Shown one piece after another: positions 9,324-18,334 of a DNA stretch of 64,000 nt. The DNA comes from Nostoc sp. PCC 7107 (lineage in GTDB: Bacteria; Cyanobacteriota; Cyanobacteriia; Cyanobacteriales; Nostocaceae): contig NC_019676.1 in assembly GCF_000316625.1 (NCBI RefSeq), positions 124,001-188,000 on the forward strand, in the 5' to 3' direction. Made by a program: the position numbers and the translations under genes. Under the pieces are notes generated by a model. That model was given only the letters and a program-made list of their open reading frames with translations. It was not told where the DNA came from and made no database searches. Position 1 is the first letter of the stretch. Each line of letters starts with the position of its first letter.

Positions 9324-12300
9324 CTAAGGCTGTGGTGGCGGGATTTTCTGCTGTCCAAAACCTTCAAATAATTCGTTGAGTTTCAAGGTTAAACCCAAAT
9401 AAGGGCCTCCAGCCGAACGCACACCCGAAAAATCTCGGTCATCAACTCTCCCAAAAGCATATCCAGCCGCTAAACGCAGATTAGGTGATAAGTAGTAACC
9501 AGTTTCCACAACAAAGCCTGTCTCACTATAATTACCTTGTCCTATCCAACGCGCCTCTCCTACTAAATCCATCTTGTATCCCATACGGTAGGTAGCTCTA
9601 AATTGCCCTAAGTTGATGCTACTAGTCCCGACTAAATCGTTAGCTAGGTAAGATGTACTGTTCCGCAAAGCGTACTTACCGTAAAATTCCCATTGCCAAT
9701 TGGGCGCGTAGATGGTTTCTAGAGCAAAAGTATGGTCTTGAGAGCCTGTACCACTACCTAACAAAATCGTGTCAGGAATTACTGCCGGATTTTCTCGGTA
9801 TTCATACCGTAGTAAAGCATTAAATTTATCATTCCTGGGGTCACGGTAGGCTAAACCTAATTTTAGGTTGACTGTATCACCCAAACCTGTAAGTGTTTGA
9901 TTGGCAGAATTAGCTTGTTGATAGCGTGCTAAAGCTGTCAATGCTGGCGAAATCTTGCCTGTAGCTGCTGCCGAAATTACTGTATTAGAACCACTAGCAG
10001 AAGTACGATGCTCATAACGCGCACTAGCTTGAAACTCAGGGTTATCACTGTATTCCAAGCCAGCACTGTAGCTATCGCCACTCTCAAAACCTATAGATGA
10101 AGCGGCTTGACCAACTGTAAAAGGTTGGGCAAATTGTTGTCCTGCACCAGTTCGGTTAAAGAAGCTACCAAATACGTGTTCATAAGCTAGGTTCAGCCGC
10201 AAACCAGGAACGATCGTCCAACGGTTATTCAGACCAATAGCGCCTTGAGTTGTGAGTTGATTTGCGCCTCCTAAAATTGAGTAACGACCTGTTAAAGTTG
10301 TATCTGTGCCGAGTTTATGTTCACCGTTGATACTTAAACTGGTGATGGCATTGCCACTCTGTTGACCGCTACTATAAAACTGTTGGGCGAGACTGATATT
10401 CACACCAGGAATAGCAGCCCAATTCAAACCCAAAATGGTACGGTCTGGGTAAACAGTATCTGCACTGGAAGAGAGGGTGAGTTCATTTTGTGCAGCGAAG
10501 GTCAGGTTTTTGACGATGGGAAAGGTAAAACGCGATCGCAATTGATGGGAATCACTTGTTAAAGCATTCACCGGAATCCTATCTTCTCGATGGCGATGAA
10601 TCCAATCAACATCAACAGTAGCCTTACCTAAGCGTTGTTGAATCCCTGCCGAAATTGTTGTTAAAGAGTTATCAACTTGACTTCCCGGTGTGGCCTCTGA
10701 ACGTGGTGCAAATAGTTCTTCAAAGGTATCTAGAGGTTGGGGTGCAATTCCAAAGTTATCTTCATGGTCGTATTGCGCCCGAAAATTGGTTGTTTGCGAG
10801 ACTCTCGCTGTGATTTGTCCACCATAGCGAGTTTGTCCAGGTACAAAGCTAATGGTGGCATTATTGGCAAAGCCTGTATCAGCAAATCGATAATAAGCAC
10901 GTCCTTGAATAACTTTGCTAATTTGTCCCTCTGCTTCTAAGCGGTAAGCCGCACCACTGACTTTACCTATCACTTCCGAATCATTCATTGAATGAGCATA
11001 TTCAGCAATTAACCTGCCATTACTACCTAAAGAAATCAGCGCATCTGCACCATACAGTTGAAAGTCCCGTACTCCTTGATTTTCTTGGACGAAAGTTGCA
11101 CCTAACCAACTTTCTTGATTCAAACCACGGGAGAGGTTATATTGCAACCGACCCGCATAGATATTACTGTTAGAGTCTTGGCTTTCGTATTGATAGCTAA
11201 CAACAATGCGTCGGGCTAAGACTTGTCCAGTACTATCTATATCTGTACGAAGAATTGGTTCACGAAAAATTAATGTACCGCGATCGTAATCAATTTCGTA
11301 GTCTGGGCCGCGACTGAGTTGTTTACGCTCCAATACAGTACCAGGACGGTTTAGTTCTTCTAATTCCAGAAAGACATTTTCACTACCGGCAATGACTAAT
11401 CTTCTGGAGAGGAAGTAATAACCACTTGTACCATCAGGCGCAATAGTATCTCGTTGAAAGCCTTCGAGATTATTGCCATATAAGCCGGTAAATTGAAAAT
11501 TGCCAAAATTGTAGTTAGTTTTAAAGCCGTGTAATTGACGGGTGATAGAAGTAAATTGCTGGGATGTCCGGGCAAACTCTTCTGTGTCATAATCACCCCA
11601 CATAAAATAATCAGGGGTAGCATTGGGAGTTTTTGAGGTGCGTTCAAACCGCAAAAATACACTATCAATGGAAGGTGCAACAACATCAGTTCTGGAACTA
11701 TCACCATAAACAGGATAGTTTTGTTCGTTAAATTGATAGTTTCTAAATAGGCGATTGTCGCAGTTGCAATCTTCGTTGAGAGTGCGAGAACTATTATATG
11801 CACCTGTAAATAACCATTCGCCTATTGCACCTGTGGCAAATATCGCTGAGTTAAAATCTAATTGAGTGCTGGTATTTTTGTCGGGACGGATAAAATCTCG
11901 AAAACTACTGTAATAATCTGTACCTCTCGCACCTAAACGGACATCAATCACGCCAGTCAATAAACTCGGACGCAATGCTGTTTCAAATTGCAGTTGAGTA
12001 AAAGCTTCTAAATCATTGGTTGTGGCACGAATGCGGACTGTTTGGGCTTTCAAATCAGAACGCAATATAGCGGTAAATTCTCCAGCTTTCGCTTCCACCT
12101 GAAATCCTGGTTCATCAGGTTTGAAGTCCTTTCCGACTAATTCTCCCGCTGTTGGGATTACGGTCACAACAGCATCGCGGTTAGAACGATTGCCATTTTC
12201 ATCAATTAATTCACCGCGGATAGTTGCAGTCGAACGTCCATCAGCAGGAATACGAGCTTCAACTGTTTCTATTGTGAGTTTTTTTGGCGCACTCCGCACT

Positions 12301-12959
12301 ACTATTCTTATTTTTACAGATGATTCTGGTTTTCCCGACTCTTGTGCAGAGATGATATTTTCTCCATCTGTGAGTGAGACACCATACCATGTCTGTGTAA
12401 CTAAATTGGTATTACTATCAGTTGCTGTCTGTCCGACTAATGATGAGTCTACTAATACGCCATTGACACGCAATTCTATCTGACTACCACTAGAAAACTG
12501 CACACTAACATTAGCCGAGGGAATATCAACCACACTATCAGTAGATGGGTTGAGAATTTTGATAGCTGTATTTTGATTGTCTATAGATGCCGCAATTTTA
12601 CGTAAATTTTTAGGAAATTGAATATTAGTTGCTGGTTGAAAAGGTTGTATGGCGGTTGTTGTTAAAGCAGGCTCAACGGCAGTAAGCTCGTTATTATCAA
12701 GCAACGAACTATCAATCTGACTGTCTTGTAGCAAAGGAGTTGCCTGAGAGAGTTCATCAACTTCTATGGATGCGTCCATAGAAGTTTGATGATCTGCTAT
12801 GGCTAAGGTAGAAGCAGATGGAAACTGACTCTTTTGTGTTTCTGGTGTGAATGTTTGAGCTTTAACGATAGCCGGATACAAAACAACGCTGATTGCACCT
12901 GCTACAGCACCCATCAGCCTGAGATTAAAGGTAGTTACACCGTGTAGTTGAGGTTTCAT
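9324..12959 (-). CDS. Large outer-membrane beta-barrel protein with Ig-like N-terminal domain
   Basis: The 1211-residue protein carries a signal peptide (hydrophobic core at about 13-30, cleavage after IVKA at 34). Residues about 40-130 are low-complexity and acidic. About 135-220 looks like a beta-sandwich. About 225-325 is an invasin/Big_1-like module (IPADGRSTATIRGELIDENG). From about 335 to the end it alternates polar and hydrophobic residues with many aromatic-ended strands (for example TDYYSSFRDF, FQFTGLYGNN, YSAGLEYSD, FNALLRYEYR), as expected for a barrel of many strands. No TonB box or plug domain is seen. Residues 548-569 carry GPDYEIDYDRGTLIF, a pattern found in some very large outer-membrane barrels. 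It lies three bases after the DUF11 gene at 12963, so the two are very probably co-translated. It may be the outer-membrane anchor or exporter for the secreted neighbours. Confidence 0.8.
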   Translation of the reverse strand: MKPQLHGVTTFNLRLMGAVAGAISVVLYPAIVKAQTFTPETQKSQFPSASTLAIADHQTSMDASIEVDELSQATPLLQDSQIDSSLLDNNELTAVEPALTTTAIQPFQPATNIQFPKNLRKIAASIDNQNTAIKILNPSTDSVVDIPSANVSVQFSSGSQIELRVNGVLVDSSLVGQTATDSNTNLVTQTWYGVSLTDGENIISAQESGKPESSVKIRIVVRSAPKKLTIETVEARIPADGRSTATIRGELIDENGNRSNRDAVVTVIPTAGELVGKDFKPDEPGFQVEAKAGEFTAILRSDLKAQTVRIRATTNDLEAFTQLQFETALRPSLLTGVIDVRLGARGTDYYSSFRDFIRPDKNTSTQLDFNSAIFATGAIGEWLFTGAYNSSRTLNEDCNCDNRLFRNYQFNEQNYPVYGDSSRTDVVAPSIDSVFLRFERTSKTPNATPDYFMWGDYDTEEFARTSQQFTSITRQLHGFKTNYNFGNFQFTGLYGNNLEGFQRDTIAPDGTSGYYFLSRRLVIAGSENVFLELEELNRPGTVLERKQLSRGPDYEIDYDRGTLIFREPILRTDIDSTGQVLARRIVVSYQYESQDSNSNIYAGRLQYNLSRGLNQESWLGATFVQENQGVRDFQLYGADALISLGSNGRLIAEYAHSMNDSEVIGKVSGAAYRLEAEGQISKVIQGRAYYRFADTGFANNATISFVPGQTRYGGQITARVSQTTNFRAQYDHEDNFGIAPQPLDTFEELFAPRSEATPGSQVDNSLTTISAGIQQRLGKATVDVDWIHRHREDRIPVNALTSDSHQLRSRFTFPIVKNLTFAAQNELTLSSSADTVYPDRTILGLNWAAIPGVNISLAQQFYSSGQQSGNAITSLSINGEHKLGTDTTLTGRYSILGGANQLTTQGAIGLNNRWTIVPGLRLNLAYEHVFGSFFNRTGAGQQFAQPFTVGQAASSIGFESGDSYSAGLEYSDNPEFQASARYEHRTSASGSNTVISAAATGKISPALTALARYQQANSANQTLTGLGDTVNLKLGLAYRDPRNDKFNALLRYEYRENPAVIPDTILLGSGTGSQDHTFALETIYAPNWQWEFYGKYALRNSTSYLANDLVGTSSINLGQFRATYRMGYKMDLVGEARWIGQGNYSETGFVVETGYYLSPNLRLAAGYAFGRVDDRDFSGVRSAGGPYLGLTLKLNELFEGFGQQKIPPPQP

Positions 12960-12962
12960 ACT

Positions 12963-14483
12963 TTATTTACTCCTGCTGGGGGTGACAGCAAAGTTCATTC
13001 TGACTAAGCCGCCAGGCTCCAGACGCACCCAGCGAGATTGAGTGTTGCGTTCGCGGAATTTGCGGTTGGGGGCTAAGGTGTAGCCCGGAATGCTGCTGAG
13101 GTCGAGTACTCCTGTATGGCTTCCTGGCAAAACATTGGCGACAGAGAACAAACCATTGGGATCTGTGGTGATGCGATTACCGTTTTCCATAAAAATTACG
13201 GCATTGGGAATTCCTGGTTCACCATTTTGCTGTTCACCATCGAAGTTTTTATCTTCAAACACACGCCCAATAATTGTGCCGCAGTCAGCCACAATCCCTG
13301 GACGAATGACTAATTGGTGAGTTGCTGGGCCATCCTTGGCAGCTAGGCTGTTGTCAGTTCTGAGTACACGAGCGATCGCACTATTGCGCCCAGTCCCCCG
13401 CACTGCATCAGGTGTGAGTTGGGCGGCGTAGGCAATATTCACCACTTTTTGAGATGGAATGGTCACATCTGTGCGGAAGGTAACTGTATTACCATTGCGC
13501 TCTGTAGTAATGTTAACTGCTTGACCATCTAACTCACCGCGCACAGATTTGTTAATGAAATGAAAGCCTAAAGGCAAGTTATCGGTGACAACTAAGTTGT
13601 TTAAACCAGAATCAGATAAGTTTTTCACAGATATGCGGTAAATAACTGCATCCCCTGGTTCCGCCGTGGCGCGATCGCCTGTTTTAATAATCTGTAACTG
13701 CTGTGCTGCACATAAATTGGCTGTAAATGCTAAAGCTAATAAACTGCGTTGATTAATTTCAGCGTTTGCAACTGCAATTAATGTGTCTTCAACTCTGGTT
13801 GCACCTGTACTATTTAAAGGTTCTCCATCTAAAGAAGCCGCTACATATTTAACATTATTATTAGTGGTATCTACACCAGTAATCTGAATTTTAATTCGCC
13901 TTTGTTGGTAACTGGAATTTTGTGGCGGATTGACTACCAAAATGTAAGTTTTACCAGCCTCAGTTTGGCCTCTATTTGGGTCAAGCAGCAGATTGTAAAC
14001 ACCTGCTGGGTTATTTTTCAAGAAAAAAGGATTAGAATTCTCAATATTTGGGGTTTGACCACCAGGAAGATTATTATTCGGAATATCCGGTAACTCTGTG
14101 CGAGTTAAAGATACGATTTTGCCTAATTCTGTACCTGTTGGATCATTAATATTAGCTTCATATAAACCTACTGAAAAACCTGTATAGTCAGACAATATTG
14201 TGCCAGCACAGCCTAAAATCATGCCTGATTTGCTACTGGAAATATTAATATCAGTTAATAGTTGCAGTTCGCTAGAAACTCCTTGAAATTGATTATTACT
14301 TGAATCTGTATAAGTATAATTAGCTTGGTTAACAATATTATTGGTTGTTACTTGAGCCGTTGTTTTGATAGGCAAATTTGTTACTAAAAAACTAATTGCC
14401 ACAATAATATTAGGCAATTGATATTGCCAGTTACTACTAAAAATACTCTGTTCTTGCCTATGTTTAACCCTGAACAAATTCAT
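12963..14483 (-). CDS. Exported DUF11 plus SdrD-B-like surface protein
   Basis: The 506-residue protein has a long n-region and a hydrophobic segment (about 24-44, ending KTTAQ) consistent with a signal peptide. Directly after it comes NQANYTYTD (52-60), a motif shared with the 849-residue neighbour. Residues about 265-365 form a DUF11 repeat (AEPGDAVIYRISVKN, then TDNLPLGFHFI). Residues about 398-475 form an SdrD-B-like module (GRVFEDKNFDGEQQNGEPG), which in Gram-positive surface proteins binds calcium through such Asp-rich loops. The C-terminus ends RMNFAVTPSRSK. It is followed after three bases by the barrel gene and preceded by the 184-residue gene 136 bases upstream. A structural envelope role is inferred from domain content only. 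Confidence 0.82.
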   Translation of the reverse strand: MNLFRVKHRQEQSIFSSNWQYQLPNIIVAISFLVTNLPIKTTAQVTTNNIVNQANYTYTDSSNNQFQGVSSELQLLTDINISSSKSGMILGCAGTILSDYTGFSVGLYEANINDPTGTELGKIVSLTRTELPDIPNNNLPGGQTPNIENSNPFFLKNNPAGVYNLLLDPNRGQTEAGKTYILVVNPPQNSSYQQRRIKIQITGVDTTNNNVKYVAASLDGEPLNSTGATRVEDTLIAVANAEINQRSLLALAFTANLCAAQQLQIIKTGDRATAEPGDAVIYRISVKNLSDSGLNNLVVTDNLPLGFHFINKSVRGELDGQAVNITTERNGNTVTFRTDVTIPSQKVVNIAYAAQLTPDAVRGTGRNSAIARVLRTDNSLAAKDGPATHQLVIRPGIVADCGTIIGRVFEDKNFDGEQQNGEPGIPNAVIFMENGNRITTDPNGLFSVANVLPGSHTGVLDLSSIPGYTLAPNRKFRERNTQSRWVRLEPGGLVRMNFAVTPSRSK

Positions 14484-14619
14484 TGCTTTTACATGCCATT
14501 TTTAGTAGATGGACTTACACTCTAAAAATTAATATTTGAGATGTAAAGACTAAATAATCAACAAGTGATAAATTCTCAAACATCAAATTTGATGTTTTAT
14601 GATGATGTTTATTTATGGT

Positions 14620-15174
14620 TTAACGCACTTGTGTTTGATAAGTGAATTTGAGTGTAGTTTTAGCTGCAATTACTGGGCTATAAAAGCGAAGATGTGTATA
14701 AGCACTGGCTGGTGCAGATTGAGTTTGAATATTGCCGTTAGGTAAAGTAACTTTAATTGTGGGATTTTCTACAAAACTGCGTCCGCCATCAATGCTGTAG
14801 CTAATTTTGGCATTACCAGTAAAATTAGCTGATTTCAAAACATAAACCATGCCTTTGGCAATAGGTTGATTGAAATTGATATTTTTTAGGGGGCGATCGC
14901 TTATATTTTCTCCAGTCAAGGTGTAGCGTAATATATCTCTTGGTTTGACAATTGCTTTATTATTCAAAGCTTGCCATGTGATTTTTTGCTTGCTTTGTTC
15001 ATCCTTCACTAATACCTGTTTTTCTGCTGCTAAAACTAACTTTAAAGCCTGTTGCTTAGTAGAGGTTTGGGCAACTGCACTGTTTGTTTTCCAACTATCT
15101 GGTAAATTACTGATAAATGAAGCTGTACTCAATAATAAGCTTGCGCCTATTCCTGTCATCAAAATTTGTTTCAT
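14620..15174 (-). CDS. Small exported DUF11-like protein
   Basis: The 184-residue protein starts MKQILMTGIGASLLLS with a clean signal peptide (cleavage probably after NSAVA, about residue 36). The mature part contains a single DUF11-like unit: IVKPRDILRYTLTGENIS, then PIAKGMVYVLKSANFTG, then YSIDGGRSF, ending LKFTYQTQVR. The YSIDGG turn resembles YSTDGG in the 849-residue neighbour. A GTG at 15183 is in frame, but the ATG at 15174 lies at a better distance from AGGGTGA and removes only three residues. It starts 24 bases after the upstream 849-residue gene, so the two are probably in one transcript. It could be a pilin-like or chaperone-like small partner of the larger proteins. Confidence 0.75.
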   Translation of the reverse strand: MKQILMTGIGASLLLSTASFISNLPDSWKTNSAVAQTSTKQQALKLVLAAEKQVLVKDEQSKQKITWQALNNKAIVKPRDILRYTLTGENISDRPLKNINFNQPIAKGMVYVLKSANFTGNAKISYSIDGGRSFVENPTIKVTLPNGNIQTQSAPASAYTHLRFYSPVIAAKTTLKFTYQTQVR

Positions 15175-15198
15175 TGTAGTCACCCTGATAAATTACTA

Positions 15199-17748
15199 TT
15201 AGTTAACTTTGCGTTGAAAAGTAAAGGTTCCTGTTGTCCCAGGAGGAACAGTACCAGTCACTGTATCTACATATTTAGTGACATCAGTAGCCGCAGTAGT
15301 ACCGCTAGTTGTGTTACTAGCATTATTAGTAGCAGGATCACCACTAAAAAATGTTATTGTGCCGCCAGAATCTTGTGCTGATCCAGAAACATGACTAGTA
15401 TCAATTGCAGCATTGCCATCATTATCTTTTGCCCAATTATTCGGAGCTACAGTGCCATCTTCTGTAATCATCACTTGGGAAGCATTCAAAATGACATTAT
15501 TGCTACCACTCGCTGGCTGTTGTTCAGAAATATTTTTGTACTGAATAACGTACTTAATAATATTTCCTGGGGCAGGTTTTTTTGGTGTTGTACTCAAAGT
15601 ACCGTCAGTACCTTGAACAGCTGGGCCAGTTCCTTGTAAAATCTGTGATTGTTTGAGTAGTTGCAAGAAACCAGTGTAGACGCGATTAATTGTGATGTTT
15701 GTCGCTCGCTCATCAACTGCCAAACCATCACTATCAGTATCTATAAATGCTGTAATTGGTACAGGGAAGCCACGTTCAATCCCAGGATCGGTGGAAAGTG
15801 GAGTATTCCCAGGTAAGTCAATAGTGACAGTGTAGTTAGCCGTTCCATTTGATGTTACTCCATCAATGCGTACGGGATTTGTTGCACCAACTGGGTTTCC
15901 TCCTACAAAACCAGAGCCGCTTGTAAACGTAAATACTCCGTTATTGTATGTATAGGTAGCAGAAGTTGCACCATTGTTAGCAGATATAGTCACAACTGTA
16001 CCGTTAGGCAAGTCATTTGGGTTAGCTGGTAGTGTAGGTAATAAAGAGATATTGGCTGGTTGATTTCCTGTATTTTTAATGGTGTTAGTAAAAGTAACTA
16101 ATTGTGGATCAAATGTTGAACCTGGAGTTGTATTAGGAGGAACAAGAGAAGATTTATTAGTGAAGTCATCATTGTTATTGCTCGGCCCTACTGCTTCTGG
16201 AGAACCGCTAGGCCCGTTGAGCAGTAAAACAGCATCGAGTGTGAATACGTTGGCTTCACCGCCAGAGTTGGCGGTTGTATTTTCCGTATCACCATTGTTG
16301 TTACCACCAGTATCAGTTCCAGTGGCTGCTAAATCGTTTGAATCATTAATATAACCATCAGGTACAGTGGGTGGTAATTGATCTGGTACACCATCCCCAT
16401 TCGTGTCTGTATTTAATGGAGGTGTCATGCTACCTGAAACTCCATTAAAGTTACTGGGATTTTGATCACCAGACTCGTCGAACACAGGTGAATCTGTTTC
16501 TGGTGTTTTACCAAATACTTGGGCGATGTTGGCTATGGTAAGAGGTGGAGTCTCTCCGTTTTTAACTTTTAGCTGAATGGAGAATGAAGTTAATTGTGCA
16601 TCAGCCGCAGCAAGGTAAGTGACTGGATTACCATCTGTAGTGGGTTTAATAAAACCAACACGAGTGACGGTAGATAAAGGTGGTGCTGTAGTTGTCCAAG
16701 TGGCTGCATTTGCTGATGTGGAGGTTGAAGTACTGGAATAAACGACAGTCCAGCCGCTGGGAGCATTAGGCGCAACTGCTAATTCTGTTCCAGAAGGAAT
16801 AGCATCGGCAACTAAGATATTTTTACCCGCCAGACCAGGTACATCAGAACCTGCTAAAGCTGACGGAGTGATGTTTTGTCCTGTATTGTCAGTAGACCTA
16901 ACTTGCAAACTCAAGTTGTAGTTGATGGTATCGTCTGTGATATCTCCAAGAGTATTCTGATTGTTATGAATACCACGAGTTTTGAAGATGGTAGCCAAAG
17001 AATAATTTTTAGGATTAATTGTGATGCTGGCGGATGCGCTACCTTCTACTACACCGTTAGCAGGTGTACCTGTAACTTCTTCGGGTGTACCGTTTGGATT
17101 GTCTACCGTGTAAATATCTCTAGCATCATTAACTGAGCCGGTACGTGGGGAGTTAGTGGCGGTTTCAGCCGGGTTAGTTTCCCCTAGAGTAACTTTAATT
17201 GTTTGACCTGATGTTGCACCTGAACTAACTGTGACTGGTACTCGTACTTGTATCATGCCATTCACAGGTATAGAATCTGTGGTAAAACCACCGTTGGGAA
17301 CACTTATCCATGTTGTTCCACCGTCGGTACTATATTGTATTGTGCCTTGTGTACCTGGCCCTGTAATACCAGCTTGGGTGGGAATTTGGAACTTAGTTGG
17401 GTCGTTACCGACGTTGGTAATTGTAAAAGGAAAATATATGATATCCCCTGTTTGGACACTTCCACCGTTGCTATCTTCGGGTGTACCAGCAACAACGGAT
17501 ATCCCGGCTACTTCTGCTACGGTAACAGTTACGGTGTTAGAAGTACTGTTAATTGGTACATTGGGATTATTTGGGTCTTCGTAGGTGGCTGTCGCTTGGT
17601 TGTCAATAGTTGAACCAGCTGCGGTTGGTGTAGTTTGAGCTAACACTGGGGAGACCAAGAAAAACCCGTTAGCTAAAAATACTGTTGATACTAAAGTGTT
17701 GCGAAATATGCAGTTTTTAGTCTTTTGAATTCGATAACGAGATTTCAT
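15199..17748 (-). CDS. Large exported DUF11 repeat protein, first gene of the cluster
   Basis: The 849-residue protein has a signal peptide with hydrophobic core 18-36 ending VLAQ. NQATATYED (50-58) follows at once, matching the motif in the 506-residue protein. Residues about 75-200 form a beta domain with TGDIIYFPFTITNVGN and QYSTDGGTTW. A Ca-binding-like Asp loop DTNGDGVPD occurs in the middle. A second unit near 555 contains TFTNTIKNTGN, and the C-terminal unit near 725 reads PAPGNIIKYVIQYKN and ends FTFQRKVN. The composition is Thr/Asn/Gly-rich with few Cys, typical of secreted beta-sandwich repeat proteins. It is the first of the minus-strand genes. The promoter should lie in 17749-18334, which it shares with divergent thrC. 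Confidence 0.8.
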   Translation of the reverse strand: MKSRYRIQKTKNCIFRNTLVSTVFLANGFFLVSPVLAQTTPTAAGSTIDNQATATYEDPNNPNVPINSTSNTVTVTVAEVAGISVVAGTPEDSNGGSVQTGDIIYFPFTITNVGNDPTKFQIPTQAGITGPGTQGTIQYSTDGGTTWISVPNGGFTTDSIPVNGMIQVRVPVTVSSGATSGQTIKVTLGETNPAETATNSPRTGSVNDARDIYTVDNPNGTPEEVTGTPANGVVEGSASASITINPKNYSLATIFKTRGIHNNQNTLGDITDDTINYNLSLQVRSTDNTGQNITPSALAGSDVPGLAGKNILVADAIPSGTELAVAPNAPSGWTVVYSSTSTSTSANAATWTTTAPPLSTVTRVGFIKPTTDGNPVTYLAAADAQLTSFSIQLKVKNGETPPLTIANIAQVFGKTPETDSPVFDESGDQNPSNFNGVSGSMTPPLNTDTNGDGVPDQLPPTVPDGYINDSNDLAATGTDTGGNNNGDTENTTANSGGEANVFTLDAVLLLNGPSGSPEAVGPSNNNDDFTNKSSLVPPNTTPGSTFDPQLVTFTNTIKNTGNQPANISLLPTLPANPNDLPNGTVVTISANNGATSATYTYNNGVFTFTSGSGFVGGNPVGATNPVRIDGVTSNGTANYTVTIDLPGNTPLSTDPGIERGFPVPITAFIDTDSDGLAVDERATNITINRVYTGFLQLLKQSQILQGTGPAVQGTDGTLSTTPKKPAPGNIIKYVIQYKNISEQQPASGSNNVILNASQVMITEDGTVAPNNWAKDNDGNAAIDTSHVSGSAQDSGGTITFFSGDPATNNASNTTSGTTAATDVTKYVDTVTGTVPPGTTGTFTFQRKVN

Positions 17749-18334
17749 TGGGTGTAGTCGCTTGATTACGGTGCAGCCTGATAAATTTCGATAAGAGCCA
17801 ATGCAACAAACGCTTGAATTGAATAATTCAATTCCAAATTCGATGTAAGTTGCAGTTCTGGTTTTTTTGAGGGAACTGATTCTAGAGCAATCTCAAATCA
17901 CTTTGGAATACTAGTTTCATTTCATTAAGTGGATGCGTATACAAAAGTATTAAATATAACTAAGACTACTCTATTTACTGACACTTCGGCTATTACTTGT
18001 TACATCAATACTGCGTAACAATAACAAACGTAAATCAAGTATCTCCAATTCAAAAACAGTCGAAATACTGGTATATCAAAAATTCACACAGAAAATAACT
18101 CAGTATTTTTTACTAAGCAAAAATCAAGAAACATCTATTTTTTTATACTTAATTTTTATTAAAAAACCGTAATACTGAATGCTGAACAACAAGAAAATAG
18201 ATTTTTGCTTGCTCAAGAAATTTGCAGATAGCCTAAAGTATATCCGACTATTTTTGTCGGGTATGTTTGACTGGTATTTTTACTCGTGATACTATCAAAC
18301 GACAGTTGATGGACAAACAGGGAAAGCGATCGCT
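17749..18334. promoter_or_regulatory. Divergent intergenic region between DUF11 cluster and thrC
   Basis: The 586 bases are AT-rich and contain no convincing ORF. They must hold the promoters for the exported-protein cluster (minus) and thrC (plus). An imperfect hairpin with arms starting GTTTGA and ending TCAAAC lies at about 18267-18302, just upstream of thrC. A HIP1 octamer occupies 18326-18333, directly before the thrC ATG. No specific operator was recognised. Confidence 0.5.

Noticed and set aside
11396-11803. 135-codon ORF inside the barrel gene on the same strand
   Set aside because: It is an alternative frame of the barrel gene; the barrel frame has full length, signal peptide and beta pattern.
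12121-12483. 120-codon plus-strand ORF opposite the barrel gene
   Set aside because: It is antisense to coding sequence, with no start signal and Ser/Thr-rich shadow composition.
9324-12959. TonB-dependent receptor
   Set aside because: No TonB box or plug domain could be seen; an Ig-like module occupies the region before the barrel.
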